From Ectobius pallidus (taxonomy: Eukaryota; Arthropoda; Insecta; Blattodea; Ectobiidae), in assembly GCA_964059195.1 (NCBI GenBank), contig CAXKWD010000006.1:66791073-66855072 (forward strand): a stretch of 64,000 nt of DNA, in the 5' to 3' direction. The position numbers and the translations under genes are program-made. Below are positions 1-9,140 of the stretch, one piece after another (the first letter of the stretch is position 1; each line of letters begins with the position of its first letter). The notes below the pieces were generated by a model. That model made no database searches and was not told the DNA's origin. It saw only the letters and a program-made list of their open reading frames with translations.

Positions 1-9
1 CGCAAACAA

Positions 10-114
10 ATGCCGAACGAGAGAAAGATCCAGAAGGGGCGAGATTACAAAACCGGAATAAACAAAACAAAACGCACCTCTGAACAAAATATAGCGATGG
101 AAAGCCGAGATCAT
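10..114 (+). other. possible exon ending at a splice-donor-like site
   Basis: An ATG at 10 opens a 35-codon frame (MPNERKIQKGRDYKTG...) that runs to a strong 5' splice-site match, CAT|GTGAGT, at 114/115. Just past the donor the frame meets a TGA, as expected if translation leaves through a splice. The stretch is more GC-rich than the DNA after it. I do not recognise the peptide: it is basic and low in hydrophobics. It could be a host exon, a transposon exon or chance. Confidence 0.2.
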
Positions 115-3110
115 GTGAGTACCTGATAAAGAATTATTAAAATATTTAATTTTCAGAATAATGAATAAAATGTTTAATTTATAAAATAGGGTGCCGAGAA
201 TATATCATCGGCACATCCTCGTGCGGCCCGGGCAAAAAAAGTTTTCAGAAGGAAAACTTTTTTTTTTTAATTATTATAAATATTATATATATATATTGAA
301 AATTTGCACTTCTGCCTTATCATCGAGCATAAGAACTGTTTTTTTTCACCAAAACGTATTTAAATGGTCCACCAAAATTATCACTGTCTTTAATATGTTG
401 TGGAGTCCAAATCCACACCAAGAGCACATCAAACACAGGAAAATGGAACAGTGACCAGAGCATATGTGTCATTAACAAGTCCATTTGTAGTTCCATACCA
501 ATGGTTTCTTGGTACTATATATATATATATGGTGAGTAGATGCTGTATGTAGCTGCATGTAGAAATTGATGACGTGCTGAATTACTGAAGGTAGTTGTAG
601 ATAGTGATGATTTAGAGTATTTGCTATTTGAAGAAGCGGCATCTGGAGCAATGTCGGACCTGATTATGTTTTTCAGGTCGAAGTACGTAGCAGGCGTCCC
701 TGCTTACAAAACTCAGAAGCAGCAAGGCAGAAGAGGTGGCCAGAAGAAATGGAAAGTAATATATGAGCTCGGCAGAGTGCAGTACAGAAAATGGGCCGTA
801 GAGGATGGCACAGCACCGAAACAACATAACTGCAAAAGAACAAGACACTATGAATGACAGGTACTCACAAGAGAAAACCAGATAATACAGTAGAATGTGT
901 AATAAATTCAAAATTTTCCATGTAAGGTCCTGAAGGGACAAAGACATTTTATTTTAATTACATAATAAATAATAAATTAGTAATAAATTAATAAAGAAAT
1001 TAACAACAATAAACTTCAATTAATGCATTAAATTGGCAAAGCTAATTTGTTTAAAAAAAAAATGGCCATTAGAATAATATTTTCAATTTTAAGATAATAC
1101 TAGTGAGCAATTTAACACTAAGATAATTTACATATAATTATAATTACCAATATATACTGTGCTGGGGTGTTGTTAGGTTGCTATGGAGGTGGGGTTTATG
1201 TTATGTTACGTGATGTCGGTGTGCTAGGGGCCACTCCCTACAGGCCAATCGTTGAACCACGATGGGTAGGAGAAGTTGAATGCTTAAATGCTATGATGGA
1301 AATGCTGAGTCAATTTAAACAATTTATTTATTTTCCAGGACAAACAAACTCTTACCATTACCTTATGGTTTTTTGTCAAACTTACATTTTACGTTTTGCA
1401 CTTATGATGTGAATTAAATGAATTAATTAATTAAAGTCAGCTTTAGTAGGCAGCACTTATTAGAATAATGTACCGAAGTGATAAGTTCGAAGTGAACAAT
1501 CAGACTCATCACATTATTTGAAATCACCCAATAGGCCACATTAATCATAACATAATAATACTCAAACTAAAAATCCTTTACTGGCATGTACGTCTTTCTT
1601 TAACCACTATATCTGTCTTCTCCTTTAATATTCAAAGCCGATATTTTGGATACCACAGATAATGTTAACGGCCTTCAATTAATCCTGAATATTACATATT
1701 AATTATCCTTCTTTTCTTATTTAATTATTACCAAATATTGAACTGTAATTCCTTTCAAGGGAATATAATATAAGGTACTCTTCGAACTTACTACTGGCTT
1801 CTTTCACTAGCTCCAGAAAACAATATGTCATCTGTACCAGGTGCTGACTATATAATACACAAAAAACTAAAACGAATTTTCTGATTTGGGTAAGTCGTCA
1901 CATTTTATCTAAGGACCCCCTATTTTCTTTTTTTTTTGAATGTCGGATTGCATAATAGACTGGTTTTCTTTAAGGAAATAATTACTGTGAATATTAATGT
2001 GCATATATTTTCGCAAGCAAGACATGTGGACCTCGTGCATGCCTACGTAGCCATCTTGTAACCCTTTGTTCTATCACGTAGCCTCTCATTCCTACAAAAT
2101 GATTATGTAATGTCATGTCTGAAACTATCATTTATTATTATTCCAATGCTGTATTATAACTCAAGATTATTTATAATGCTTAACCTTATTCGTTACCCTT
2201 CGAAATATGAGTTGTGTAATGCAATTCCTTTAAACTAATTTATCTACGCGTGGGCAGCCATTTGTAAGGTGATTTTCCTTGGTTTTCACTGATTCTACAT
2301 TTAGAAATCCCCTGATTCTGAAGGAATCAGAGTTAAATTTTGAAATAAAGATTTTATTACAGTTTTAGGATTTCTAACTCACATGTTAACAGTTCTTGCT
2401 TTGGTCCATGGCCCCTGCTGCGTACTGATGGATGCACTCTACATGGCTTCACGTGGCTGTCTCTGTCTCTCTGTTCTCCGGAGCTTCCTGCATCCCCTTC
2501 GCCTCGCTTGAAGAGCGCTCGCATCGCCTCCTACAGCGCGCACGTGACCGATTGGGATTTCTATGAACTACTTCAAACTGCTTTACGCGGGGAAAACAGT
2601 GCTAACCAGCACAATACATTTAAAACAATTGGCTAACAATCAGGCAAAGTAGGCAATGAACATTCTGAAAATATATTTTCAGTGTTTCATAAAGGAAATT
2701 AATATGTTCCATTACCATGATTTTATCATATTGTACCCATTTGAGTATTACGAGAAGACTTATCATACTTATATTGAACTAAAGCTTATATTGCATTTGT
2801 CGTATTTTAGTGCATTTAATAATTGGAAACAGCATGACAACGCTCAAGCGACCACTGGCCGCGCCTTCCCGAACTGCGGAAAACCGTTGAGGAAGAATTA
2901 TCGCAGTAATGAAATTTCTCAGCGCAGGAAGAGAATCAACATAGTACCTAACGAAACGCGTTCTATTGGCTATGCTGCTGCTAAACAATATAATTATTCC
3001 TAACCTGACCTAATCTATCACTGGCACATGTCACTGACCTATCTGCCACAACTTACCTTAATGCAGCAGCTTTATTGCCCTTCCTCACCCCTCGCAAAAC
3101 TTTTTAAAAC
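115..3110. other. unassigned AT-rich DNA
   Basis: No recognisable gene. A short (AT)n run lies near 514-530. A more GC-rich pocket at about 600-870 has an open frame (621-857, plus) whose basic, Gln-rich product I cannot assign. A second pocket at 1160-1400 has an open frame followed by a pyrimidine stretch and CAG (about 1335). GC-rich patches at 2400-2560 and 2830-2960 have short open frames on both strands and no family signature. The rest is AT-rich with homopolymers. These pockets look like decayed repeats, but I cannot name them. Confidence 0.5.
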
Positions 3111-3174
3111 TATTCTATATCCCATTCTAGTTTGATCCTAGTCAAAACAAAGGGGAGGAGTACTCACAGAGAGT
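3111..3174 (+). repeat. left terminal inverted repeat of the split MITE
   Basis: Pairs with 4462-4525 at 63 of 64 positions; the one mismatch is C versus T inside ACTCAYAGAGAGT. Confidence 0.85.
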
Positions 3175-3348
3175 GAACGTGTTCATAGTGTTTATGTTAG
3201 TTTGTTTATTCTCAGTACAACTGATCCGCAGGGTCGTCGTGAACAATGAATCCTTTGTTTTGTTTGCTAATTGATATACTATTGTAACAAGGGCTCGTCG
3301 GGGTTCAAAATCAGAACACCGAGTTTATAATTGAAGGATGGAGGTTTC

Positions 3349-3354
3349 TTTATT
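3349..3354 (-). other. AATAAA polyadenylation signal of the solo LTR
   Basis: Minus strand AATAAA lies about 66 bases before the LTR end and downstream of the TATA box on the same strand. Confidence 0.55.
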
Positions 3355-4003
3355 TCCTACAACAATTGTCAATACAGCCAGAAAACTCCAGACTATTCGC
3401 CAGTTCACTGTCCTGTTCAGTGTTCACTCTCACTGTGCTCAGTCCTAATTACAGCACTGTTCCGTTCGCACACTCTGTGCGGACTCCCAGTCGAGATAAT
3501 TCCACGTCGCGACGGTCAACTCCACAGTCCTCGCTGCCGCTGTGCGATCCACCCGTCGCGCAGAGTTCCCCGGGACGGCACTGCCTCAGCCCAGATCAGC
3601 TCACCAGCTCTTCCGTTCACTGGTTCCTCCGTTCACCCTTCTCTCCGGTCACTAGTTCCCCGTTGACTAGCTCTTCCGCTCTCGGGTCCCTCTGGTCACA
3701 CTAGTCCCTCCGGTCACTGGCTCCTCAGCTTCCCAAGACACACTCACTTGAGGCCGCGCTGATCAGTCCTCTCCGTCCAGCTCACCCTCTGACGCTGACG
3801 CTCGCCGCTACTCACGGACTGCCTCTCGCTGACTCGGACTCTTCACTGTACTGAACTGAACTGAACTCTCTTCATTCACTGATTCTCTCAACTCCGATTC
3901 ACTGACTGAACTCTCCTTGACTGACTGACTGTCTCTCCTTGACTGACTCTTCACGGACTGTCTCTCCTCTGATGTACTGACTGCGTCGGCTCGGCTCGCA
4001 CTC

Positions 4004-4012
4004 CTTATATAG
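4004..4012 (-). promoter_or_regulatory. TATA box of the solo LTR
   Basis: Minus strand CTATATAAG followed by GC-rich sequence, placed correctly for a U3 promoter in the LTR at 3283-4299. Confidence 0.55.
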
Positions 4013-4461
4013 TCCCGACGAATGTTCCCGAGTCGAGGTCTGGAAAGCTCCGCCCGCGCATGGTCTAGAATGTCCGCGCGGTGTGCCGTCACAGCCCTTA
4101 GCGGGTGGCTCCACCTCTGGCCCCTCCCACGAGCGCGCACCGTCACTCACCGCGCCGTGCCAGGGAGTAGGCCGCACCCGTCGGCGCGCGGCTCCAATCA
4201 GCAATAAGAGGGCCGTCCCTTTCTGGATTTATCTAATTCTAGCGCTTTCGGCCAAGTCTTTCTTCTATCAGTCTCTAGGCTTTTCTGGGCTTTGTCACAC
4301 TATAATGATGACGATGCCAGTGAGAGTTTGTTATTTCACGTGTAAATGTTGATATTATTGTTGCATGAACTTAAGAACACTCGTTAGCCACACCCTGCTA
4401 ATGGCGCATGCTAATGAGATTAACCAATCACGTTTTGTCATATGATGCGAATTTTCCGCGA

Positions 4462-4525
4462 ACTCTCTATGAGTACTCCTCCCCTTTGTTTTGACTAGGA
4501 TCAAACTAGAATGGGATATAGAATA
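4462..4525 (-). repeat. right terminal inverted repeat of the split MITE
   Basis: Reverse complement of 3111-3174 with one mismatch; it closes the element interrupted by the solo LTR. Confidence 0.85.
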
Positions 4526-4857
4526 AGAAGTCGGTTGCCTTTGTTTCTAATAATTTCAAAAGGTAACTCCTACTAACACCGATTTCACTCTTCACGCTGT
4601 ATTTATCATCGTATTAGGTATCACTTACGAAATAACACACCGGAGTTTCGTTTATAATCCATAGACTATTCTGTTAATTTCAGTCTGCAAGTAGTCATGT
4701 TTGTAATGTTGGCGACATGGCACAATCGGTACGAATCGGTGTGGCTCGGCTGGTATGGGGGACGGCGGTCATGGAATTCTTCAGTTTAGCATAATAATTA
4801 TGTCTATTCTTGCCAACGGTTTCTCATGGCACGAAAAAAGGTTGAATTAAATTGATT
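4526..4857. other. unassigned spacer
   Basis: AT-rich, with a GC-richer patch at about 4710-4775 that contains a TGGCTCGGCTGG resembling a tRNA A box. No B box or other SINE structure follows, so I do not call an element. Confidence 0.4.
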
Positions 4858-4956
4858 GAATTTAATTTGAGATAAAATTGGAAGCTTTATGAATTTCATT
4901 TGAGATAATATTGGAAGCTTTGTGAATTTCATTTGAGATAAAACTGGAAGCTTTAT
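4858..4956. repeat. 33-bp tandem repeat, three copies
   Basis: Three adjacent 33-bp units start at 4858, 4891 and 4924, each of the form GAATTT(A/C)ATTTGAGATAA followed by AATTGGAAGCTTTRT. The period is a multiple of three. On the minus strand the units sit in an open frame (4862-5050) and encode an 11-residue repeat, EIHKASN(I/F)ISN. The predicted 62-residue product starts MPITVFIIQIM. I do not recognise it, and it may be only a minisatellite. Confidence 0.8.
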
Positions 4957-5170
4957 GGTGCGGTTTGGTAGCAAAAACTATGTCATTAGGAGTTGTATAA
5001 ACTGAAAGGGATGTAGCCATAATTTGGATGATAAAAACAGTAATAGGCATATTATGATAATGGAGTCCAGAGATGAGGGAATGGAATGAGCTTGAAGAGT
5101 ACTTTACTCGTAAGTATGATCTGTATTCTAATTTTTTCGCATCAGCAAAGGAAAGCTAACGGAATAAAAA

Positions 5171-5227
5171 TTCGCTTTGTGGTTTTTAAATTACTATAGT
5201 AATAACATTTAAAAACCACAAAGCGAA
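5171..5227. repeat. perfect 21-bp inverted repeat (hairpin)
   Basis: 5171-5191 (TTCGCTTTGTGG...) is the exact reverse complement of 5207-5227, with a 15-base AT-rich loop. It is probably a MITE end pair or a replication-slippage hairpin; no coding function. Confidence 0.85.
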
Positions 5228-5541
5228 CATTATAACATGTTGCTGTCGTGCATATTAACTACAAAAATTAATAGGTGCAAAACGAATTCCATGCAGTTTG
5301 ACAACGTCACGACAAACGTCTTCTGTCTCGTAGTGGGTTTGTTTTGTGCGACTGACAGATGCCTCCGCATTGTCGATGGCAGTGCGCAGTTGGAATTCTG
5401 CGGGACTAATAATTAATCTAATTATATCTTAAACTGTGGACAGGGTATTGTTGTAATTAATAGGGTATATGTGTATATTGGTAGAGCATTGGTAAATTCA
5501 CGAAAAGCCAAATAAGTTATATGTTTACTTTAGTGTTATGT
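5228..5541. other. pre-insertion host DNA left of the Gypsy element
   Basis: No gene or repeat recognised. It ends in ACCA (5542-5545), the target sequence duplicated by the Gypsy insertion. Confidence 0.5.
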
Positions 5542-6193
5542 ACCATGAGGCGGAATATGCCTTTAGACATATTCCATAACGTTCTACAATAATTAATTAA
5601 AACATTTCATTTTATTAATATTATACAGAAATTAATTAAACATTGGGAAAGATAAGTATAAACCAGAATTATTAAGAGTTTGAGAACTAGAATCAATTTT
5701 GTTATAAGAAATGGGAAAATTAATACTTTAGAATAAAAGCAAGTGCAAGTAACTGTAAAAATAACACAGTCTGAGGAGACAAAGGCAGGCTGTCAATCAC
5801 TTGAGCAAATTCTGTGTATTGGTATTGTGCTAGAATTTTAACGTAGACAAAAGAACATCAGATAAGAGGCGATTTTATTGTGTGATGGGGATAAACCAGC
5901 TCTGCTCCGACACTAGAGGGACAATAGGGTGTTTAAGGTTCCGGGAATTGGAAACCTTCAGAGATCTGTGTTGGCTTGGTTCTAATTTCCGATATTCTTC
6001 CGCACTAGCGGAATAATACTAACAGATAATAACCAATAAGAATGAGGGACTAATTTGTGTGTCTGACGTCAGTACGAAGCTTCTTGGGACGTGATGATTT
6101 TTGATAGAGAGAGAAGAGCGGATAGCTCCATAGGATTCGGTCGCGAAGTTTTTGTAGGCCAGTAGGCCACATCCCGGTAGTAGTCTCGGGAAT

Positions 6194-6200
6194 TTATAAG
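6194..6200 (+). promoter_or_regulatory. TATA-like box in the Gypsy 5' LTR
   Basis: TTATAAG lies about 200 bases upstream of the AATAAA at 6396-6401, as expected for the U3 promoter. Confidence 0.5.
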
Positions 6201-6395
6201 TCCAGTCGAGGGTCGCTGGGTACTTAGTCAAAGTTAAAGTCCGGGAAGAGCAATCATTGTATTATACCAGTAGAGTCTGAGTAAACTATCAATTAACAAG
6301 AAGCCGCGTATTGACGTAACTCCTTGCGGAAGAGAGTAAATTAATATTCTGAATATTGTAATTATATTGTAATTGTGCATAGAGCTTTGCATTAG

Positions 6396-6401
6396 AATAA
6401 A
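6396..6401 (+). other. AATAAA polyadenylation signal in the Gypsy LTR
   Basis: AATAAA in the R/U5 part of the LTR; the functional copy is the equivalent at 14418-14423 in the 3' LTR. Confidence 0.5.
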
Positions 6402-6614
6402 TTTCGCTCTTACCCAATTATAACGACTTTAAATTGAACGCTTTCCTTTTAACGTGCTGTCCCTGAGATAAGAGAAAATTAAGTCGGGCAATAGAATAAA
6501 TAGGTACGAGCCGGGATTGGAACATCACGGCATCTCATCACGACAACAGAGCTACAGCCTCCTGAGGGTCCAGAGACTACAAGTAAGTTACCCGCAGGCA
6601 TCTTCTATTCCAAA

Positions 6615-6632
6615 TGGCGCCCAACGTGGGGC
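6615..6632 (+). other. primer-binding site, tRNA-Lys type
   Basis: TGGCGCCCAACGTGGGGC begins two bases after the LTR end. It is complementary to the 3' end of tRNA-Lys (CUU class), including the CCA, over 18 bases. This is the minus-strand priming site for reverse transcription. Confidence 0.9.
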
Positions 6633-6921
6633 CCGAGCATTAATGGCATAGGACATTAATGAAAATACAGCACGGGAGGCAACGAGGCTTCACTACCGAG
6701 GATCGACGGCAGCAGACAGCGGCGAGTGGGACTTCAGTCACCGCCACACGGACCAGCAACTCATCGATCATCACACCAAAATTGTAAAGTACAAACATTT
6801 CATATTTGTGTATATATATTTTGTTTTTTGAGGGTATTTTTACATGCATACTATAGCTAAAATGTGTTAGCATAGCAGGGTATATTTTTGTGCAGAGTGA
6901 AACTAAGTGTAAATTAGCTCA
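6633..6921 (+). other. Gypsy leader between primer site and gag
   Basis: 289 non-coding bases expected to hold the packaging signal. They start GC-rich and become AT-rich toward the gag start. Confidence 0.5.
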
Positions 6922-9126
6922 ATGAAGTTAAGATATAAAATTATTGGAGACAGTATGGAGAACCAGGAAATGGAGGTACAGGGCGATGTAGAACCAACAA
7001 CTGTAAATGTTAATGAGAATGTATTATTGGAGGGTCCTTCCGACCAAATAAATGTCCAGGGTATTGAAATTCAGGACGAAAATCAGCCAGATACAGCTAT
7101 GGAGGTGGAAGAAATTAGGCCTAGTCCGTCAACTAGCCAGGCAGTCCTAAATGATCCAGGGAATATGCAATCTCTTTTTAGCTTCATGTCAGAGATTAAA
7201 GAGCAGCTAAAATCAGTGGGGAATTTAGAGCAGAAAATGAAAGAAAACTTGCAGGAAGAATTAAAATCTGTAAATAGTAAATTAGAACAGAAATTGAAGG
7301 AAAATTTTCAGGAAGAATTTAAATCTGTAAATGATAAACTAAATTCTATAGGGACCCTAGAACAGAAAGTGCAAAATGTACATAACAAATTAAATTCTAT
7401 AGGGACCTTAGAACAGAAAATGGAAGAAGGTTTTAAGCACATGCAGGAGAAAGTAAATCATTTTGAAGATAGTGTCAGGGGACTGCAGACAGAAGTTAAT
7501 ACTAAATTTACTGAAATCACAAGTAATGTTCAAACCGAGCTTAGGCGGGAACAAGAGAAAATACAGAATACCTTAACTGAACAAAATACTGCAGTAAAGA
7601 GTAGCCTAGAAGCAACTTTGAATCAGGTTAAATTAGTGGTAGAATCTTCCAGTAAATCAGTGAATGACAGAGTTGATAATTTAACTTCACAAATGGACTT
7701 AGTGCAAAATAAAATTAGGGAACTGGAACAGAATGACAGACAGATAGACACGATTTGCCAGAACAGCATGAGTGGCACTTCGAGCAGTGATAATGTTATC
7801 CCGGAGGAGAATAGAGGTAATAATGTAAATTTAGCTTCTACAAGTACCATGGTTGTAACTGAAAATGCTATTGAACTTGAAAGAATGTCAACTCCAGTCC
7901 GGCATAGCAGTATCGCTACGCATGATAGTAATAATGTTAGCAGTAATGGTATTACTCAAAATGTGAATGCAACTGTACAGGGCATTCCTGTTCACTTGTT
8001 AAACGAGATCCCATTTCCAATTTTCAATGAGGACGAAAATATGAATCCTCAGTACTATCTTACTGAACTTGATAACTACTTCAAATTAAAGTCAATCCCT
8101 CCAGAACTTAAAATGTTAATGGTGAAGAAAAGCTTGAAGGGTAGGTCATCTCAGTGGCTAAAATTAACACTAGGGGAACAGGTAGATTATGACACATTTA
8201 AGAAATTTTTCATGCATCGCTACTGGAATGACAACGAGAAAAACAAAATTCGAAGCGAACTTACCACGGGGAAATATAATCCACAAGGGGGCGTGACGAT
8301 GATTGATCATTTTTTACGCATAGCTCAGAAAGGGAGAATGTTAGACCCTCCTCTTAAAGATTCCGAGGTCTTGAGTATTGCTGCAAGCCATTATGAGGAC
8401 CATATAAGAAATAATTTGATAGTGGCTAGGCCTAAGGATTTTGGGGAAATGGTAGATTTGCTCACAAAATTTGAGGCTACGGCGACTTCACCTTACACTC
8501 AGGATGGGGGCAAAAATAATAGCTTTCATGTAGGGAATAGCAGCAACAAACAGAACAATAATTCACAAGGTTTTAGGCCTAATTATGTATCTCGTGGGCA
8601 GGAGGCACCGGCTGCGCCTCACTCCAGCCAAAATAATCAGGCCTATCAGGGCAATAATGGGGGCAGATCAGGCCAAAATAACTTCCAGAATAGTTTCCAG
8701 TATAACAGGGGACAGAACGGACAAAATAACAGGGGATTTCAGAATAGGCCTAATTTCCAGAGGGGAAATAATAATAACAATAGGCAAATTAACATGTTCA
8801 CGGTCGATAATAGGCCTAGTAACAGTAACAATGGGAACAATCAGGGCTATAGAAATAACTATAACAGAAATGCTCCGCATTGGTTGCGAAATAGGGGATA
8901 TAGAAACGGGTATTGGAGAGCCAATTTCTATAGGAGGCCATACAATAGACAATGTAACTGGCGAAATAACAATAATAATTGCAACAATCAGGCGACAGGG
9001 AGGTCTGATAACGATACTAGAGGCGGAAATATGAATCCGGAAGCCCGGAGTTTTCAGCCGAATAATGTTAGGAGTAGGTCGGCTTCGCCACAAGGCAACG
9101 GCGGAAACCAGCCGTCGGAAAACTAA
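6922..9126 (+). CDS. gag: Gag structural protein of the Gypsy element
   Basis: A 734-residue capsid precursor that would form cytoplasmic virus-like particles and package element RNA. I chose the first ATG (6922); a second in-frame ATG lies at 6955 (MENQEM). Residues 1-85 are acidic. Residues about 95-275 form a long coiled coil with internal near-repeats (LNSIGTLEQK twice, EELKSVN and EEFKSVN). Residues about 363-523 (FPIFNEDENMNPQYYLTELD through LLTKFEATA) have the capsid-like fold segment of retrotransposon gag, with the usual SQWLKL and F-F-RYW pattern. Residues 524-734 are extremely rich in Asn, Gly, Arg and Gln, with no CCHC zinc knuckle, so RNA binding probably depends on this basic low-complexity tail. 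The frame is intact and is followed by pol in the -1 frame. Confidence 0.9.
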   Translation: MKLRYKIIGDSMENQEMEVQGDVEPTTVNVNENVLLEGPSDQINVQGIEIQDENQPDTAMEVEEIRPSPSTSQAVLNDPGNMQSLFSFMSEIKEQLKSVGNLEQKMKENLQEELKSVNSKLEQKLKENFQEEFKSVNDKLNSIGTLEQKVQNVHNKLNSIGTLEQKMEEGFKHMQEKVNHFEDSVRGLQTEVNTKFTEITSNVQTELRREQEKIQNTLTEQNTAVKSSLEATLNQVKLVVESSSKSVNDRVDNLTSQMDLVQNKIRELEQNDRQIDTICQNSMSGTSSSDNVIPEENRGNNVNLASTSTMVVTENAIELERMSTPVRHSSIATHDSNNVSSNGITQNVNATVQGIPVHLLNEIPFPIFNEDENMNPQYYLTELDNYFKLKSIPPELKMLMVKKSLKGRSSQWLKLTLGEQVDYDTFKKFFMHRYWNDNEKNKIRSELTTGKYNPQGGVTMIDHFLRIAQKGRMLDPPLKDSEVLSIAASHYEDHIRNNLIVARPKDFGEMVDLLTKFEATATSPYTQDGGKNNSFHVGNSSNKQNNNSQGFRPNYVSRGQEAPAAPHSSQNNQAYQGNNGGRSGQNNFQNSFQYNRGQNGQNNRGFQNRPNFQRGNNNNNRQINMFTVDNRPSNSNNGNNQGYRNNYNRNAPHWLRNRGYRNGYWRANFYRRPYNRQCNWRNNNNNCNNQATGRSDNDTRGGNMNPEARSFQPNNVRSRSASPQGNGGNQPSEN
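9078..9126 (+). other. gag-pol overlap and candidate -1 frameshift site
   Basis: The pol frame is -1 relative to gag and is open from 9078, just after in-frame stops at 9063, 9069 and 9075, so it overlaps gag by 49 bases. The last gag codons are GAA AAC followed by TAA (9124-9126). Slippage at AAC would read AAA, giving a partial slippery heptamer G-GAA-AAC. Downstream, CGAGA (9131-9135) can pair with TCTCG about 20 bases later. The site is inferred, not proven. Confidence 0.45.
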
Positions 9127-9140
9127 GTCACGAGATTCTT

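Larger units (their letters stand above)
3283..4299 (-). mobile_element. solo LTR of an LTR retrotransposon
   Basis: On the minus strand this 1017-bp unit starts TGTGACAAAG and ends CTTGTTACA, so it has TG...CA termini. It is flanked by a 4-bp direct repeat, CTAT (3279-3282 and 4300-4303). Internally, read on the minus strand, it has a TATA box (complement of 4004-4012) and then, after about 650 bases of GC-rich sequence full of CAGTCAGTCAAGG-like repeats, an AATAAA signal (complement of 3349-3354) about 66 bases before the end. That order matches U3-R-U5. There is no internal coding region or second LTR, so it is a solo LTR left by recombination. The GC-rich R-like region stands out sharply from its surroundings. 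Its source family is not identifiable; neither full element in the window has this LTR. Confidence 0.8.
3111..4525. mobile_element. MITE-like inverted-repeat element split by a solo LTR
   Basis: The first 64 bases (3111-3174) are repeated in reverse complement at 4462-4525 with one mismatch; the arms contain CCCATTCTAGTTTGATCC and CAAAGGGGAGGAGTACTCA. Removing the nested LTR (3283-4299) and one target copy leaves an element of about 394 bp with long terminal inverted repeats and no coding capacity. TA occupies both outer edges (3111-3112 and 4524-4525), so a TA target duplication of Tc1/mariner type is possible but not proven. The near-perfect arms suggest recent mobility. Confidence 0.75.
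5546..6612 (+). repeat. 5' LTR of the Gypsy element
   Basis: Begins TGAGGCGGAATATGCC and ends ATTCCA. It aligns with 13568-14634 at a constant offset of 8022 with one substitution seen. It contains a TATA-like TTATAAG near 6194-6200 and an AATAAA at 6396-6401, giving U3 to about 6220, R to about 6420 and then U5. Short open frames inside the LTR recur identically in both copies and are not genes. Confidence 0.95.

Noticed and set aside
3331..4352. Several open frames of about 100 residues on both strands
   Set aside because: They come from the GC-rich body of the solo LTR, which has few stop codons; Ser/Thr/Arg-rich with no domain.
6019..6231. 70-residue minus-strand open frame, repeated exactly at 14041-14253
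   Set aside because: It lies in the U3/R part of the two LTRs; its conservation is due to LTR identity, not to coding.
8585..9093. Long alternative frames over gag (149 residues plus, 141 residues minus)
   Set aside because: Isoleucine/threonine-rich shadows of the Asn/Arg-rich gag tail, without family signal.
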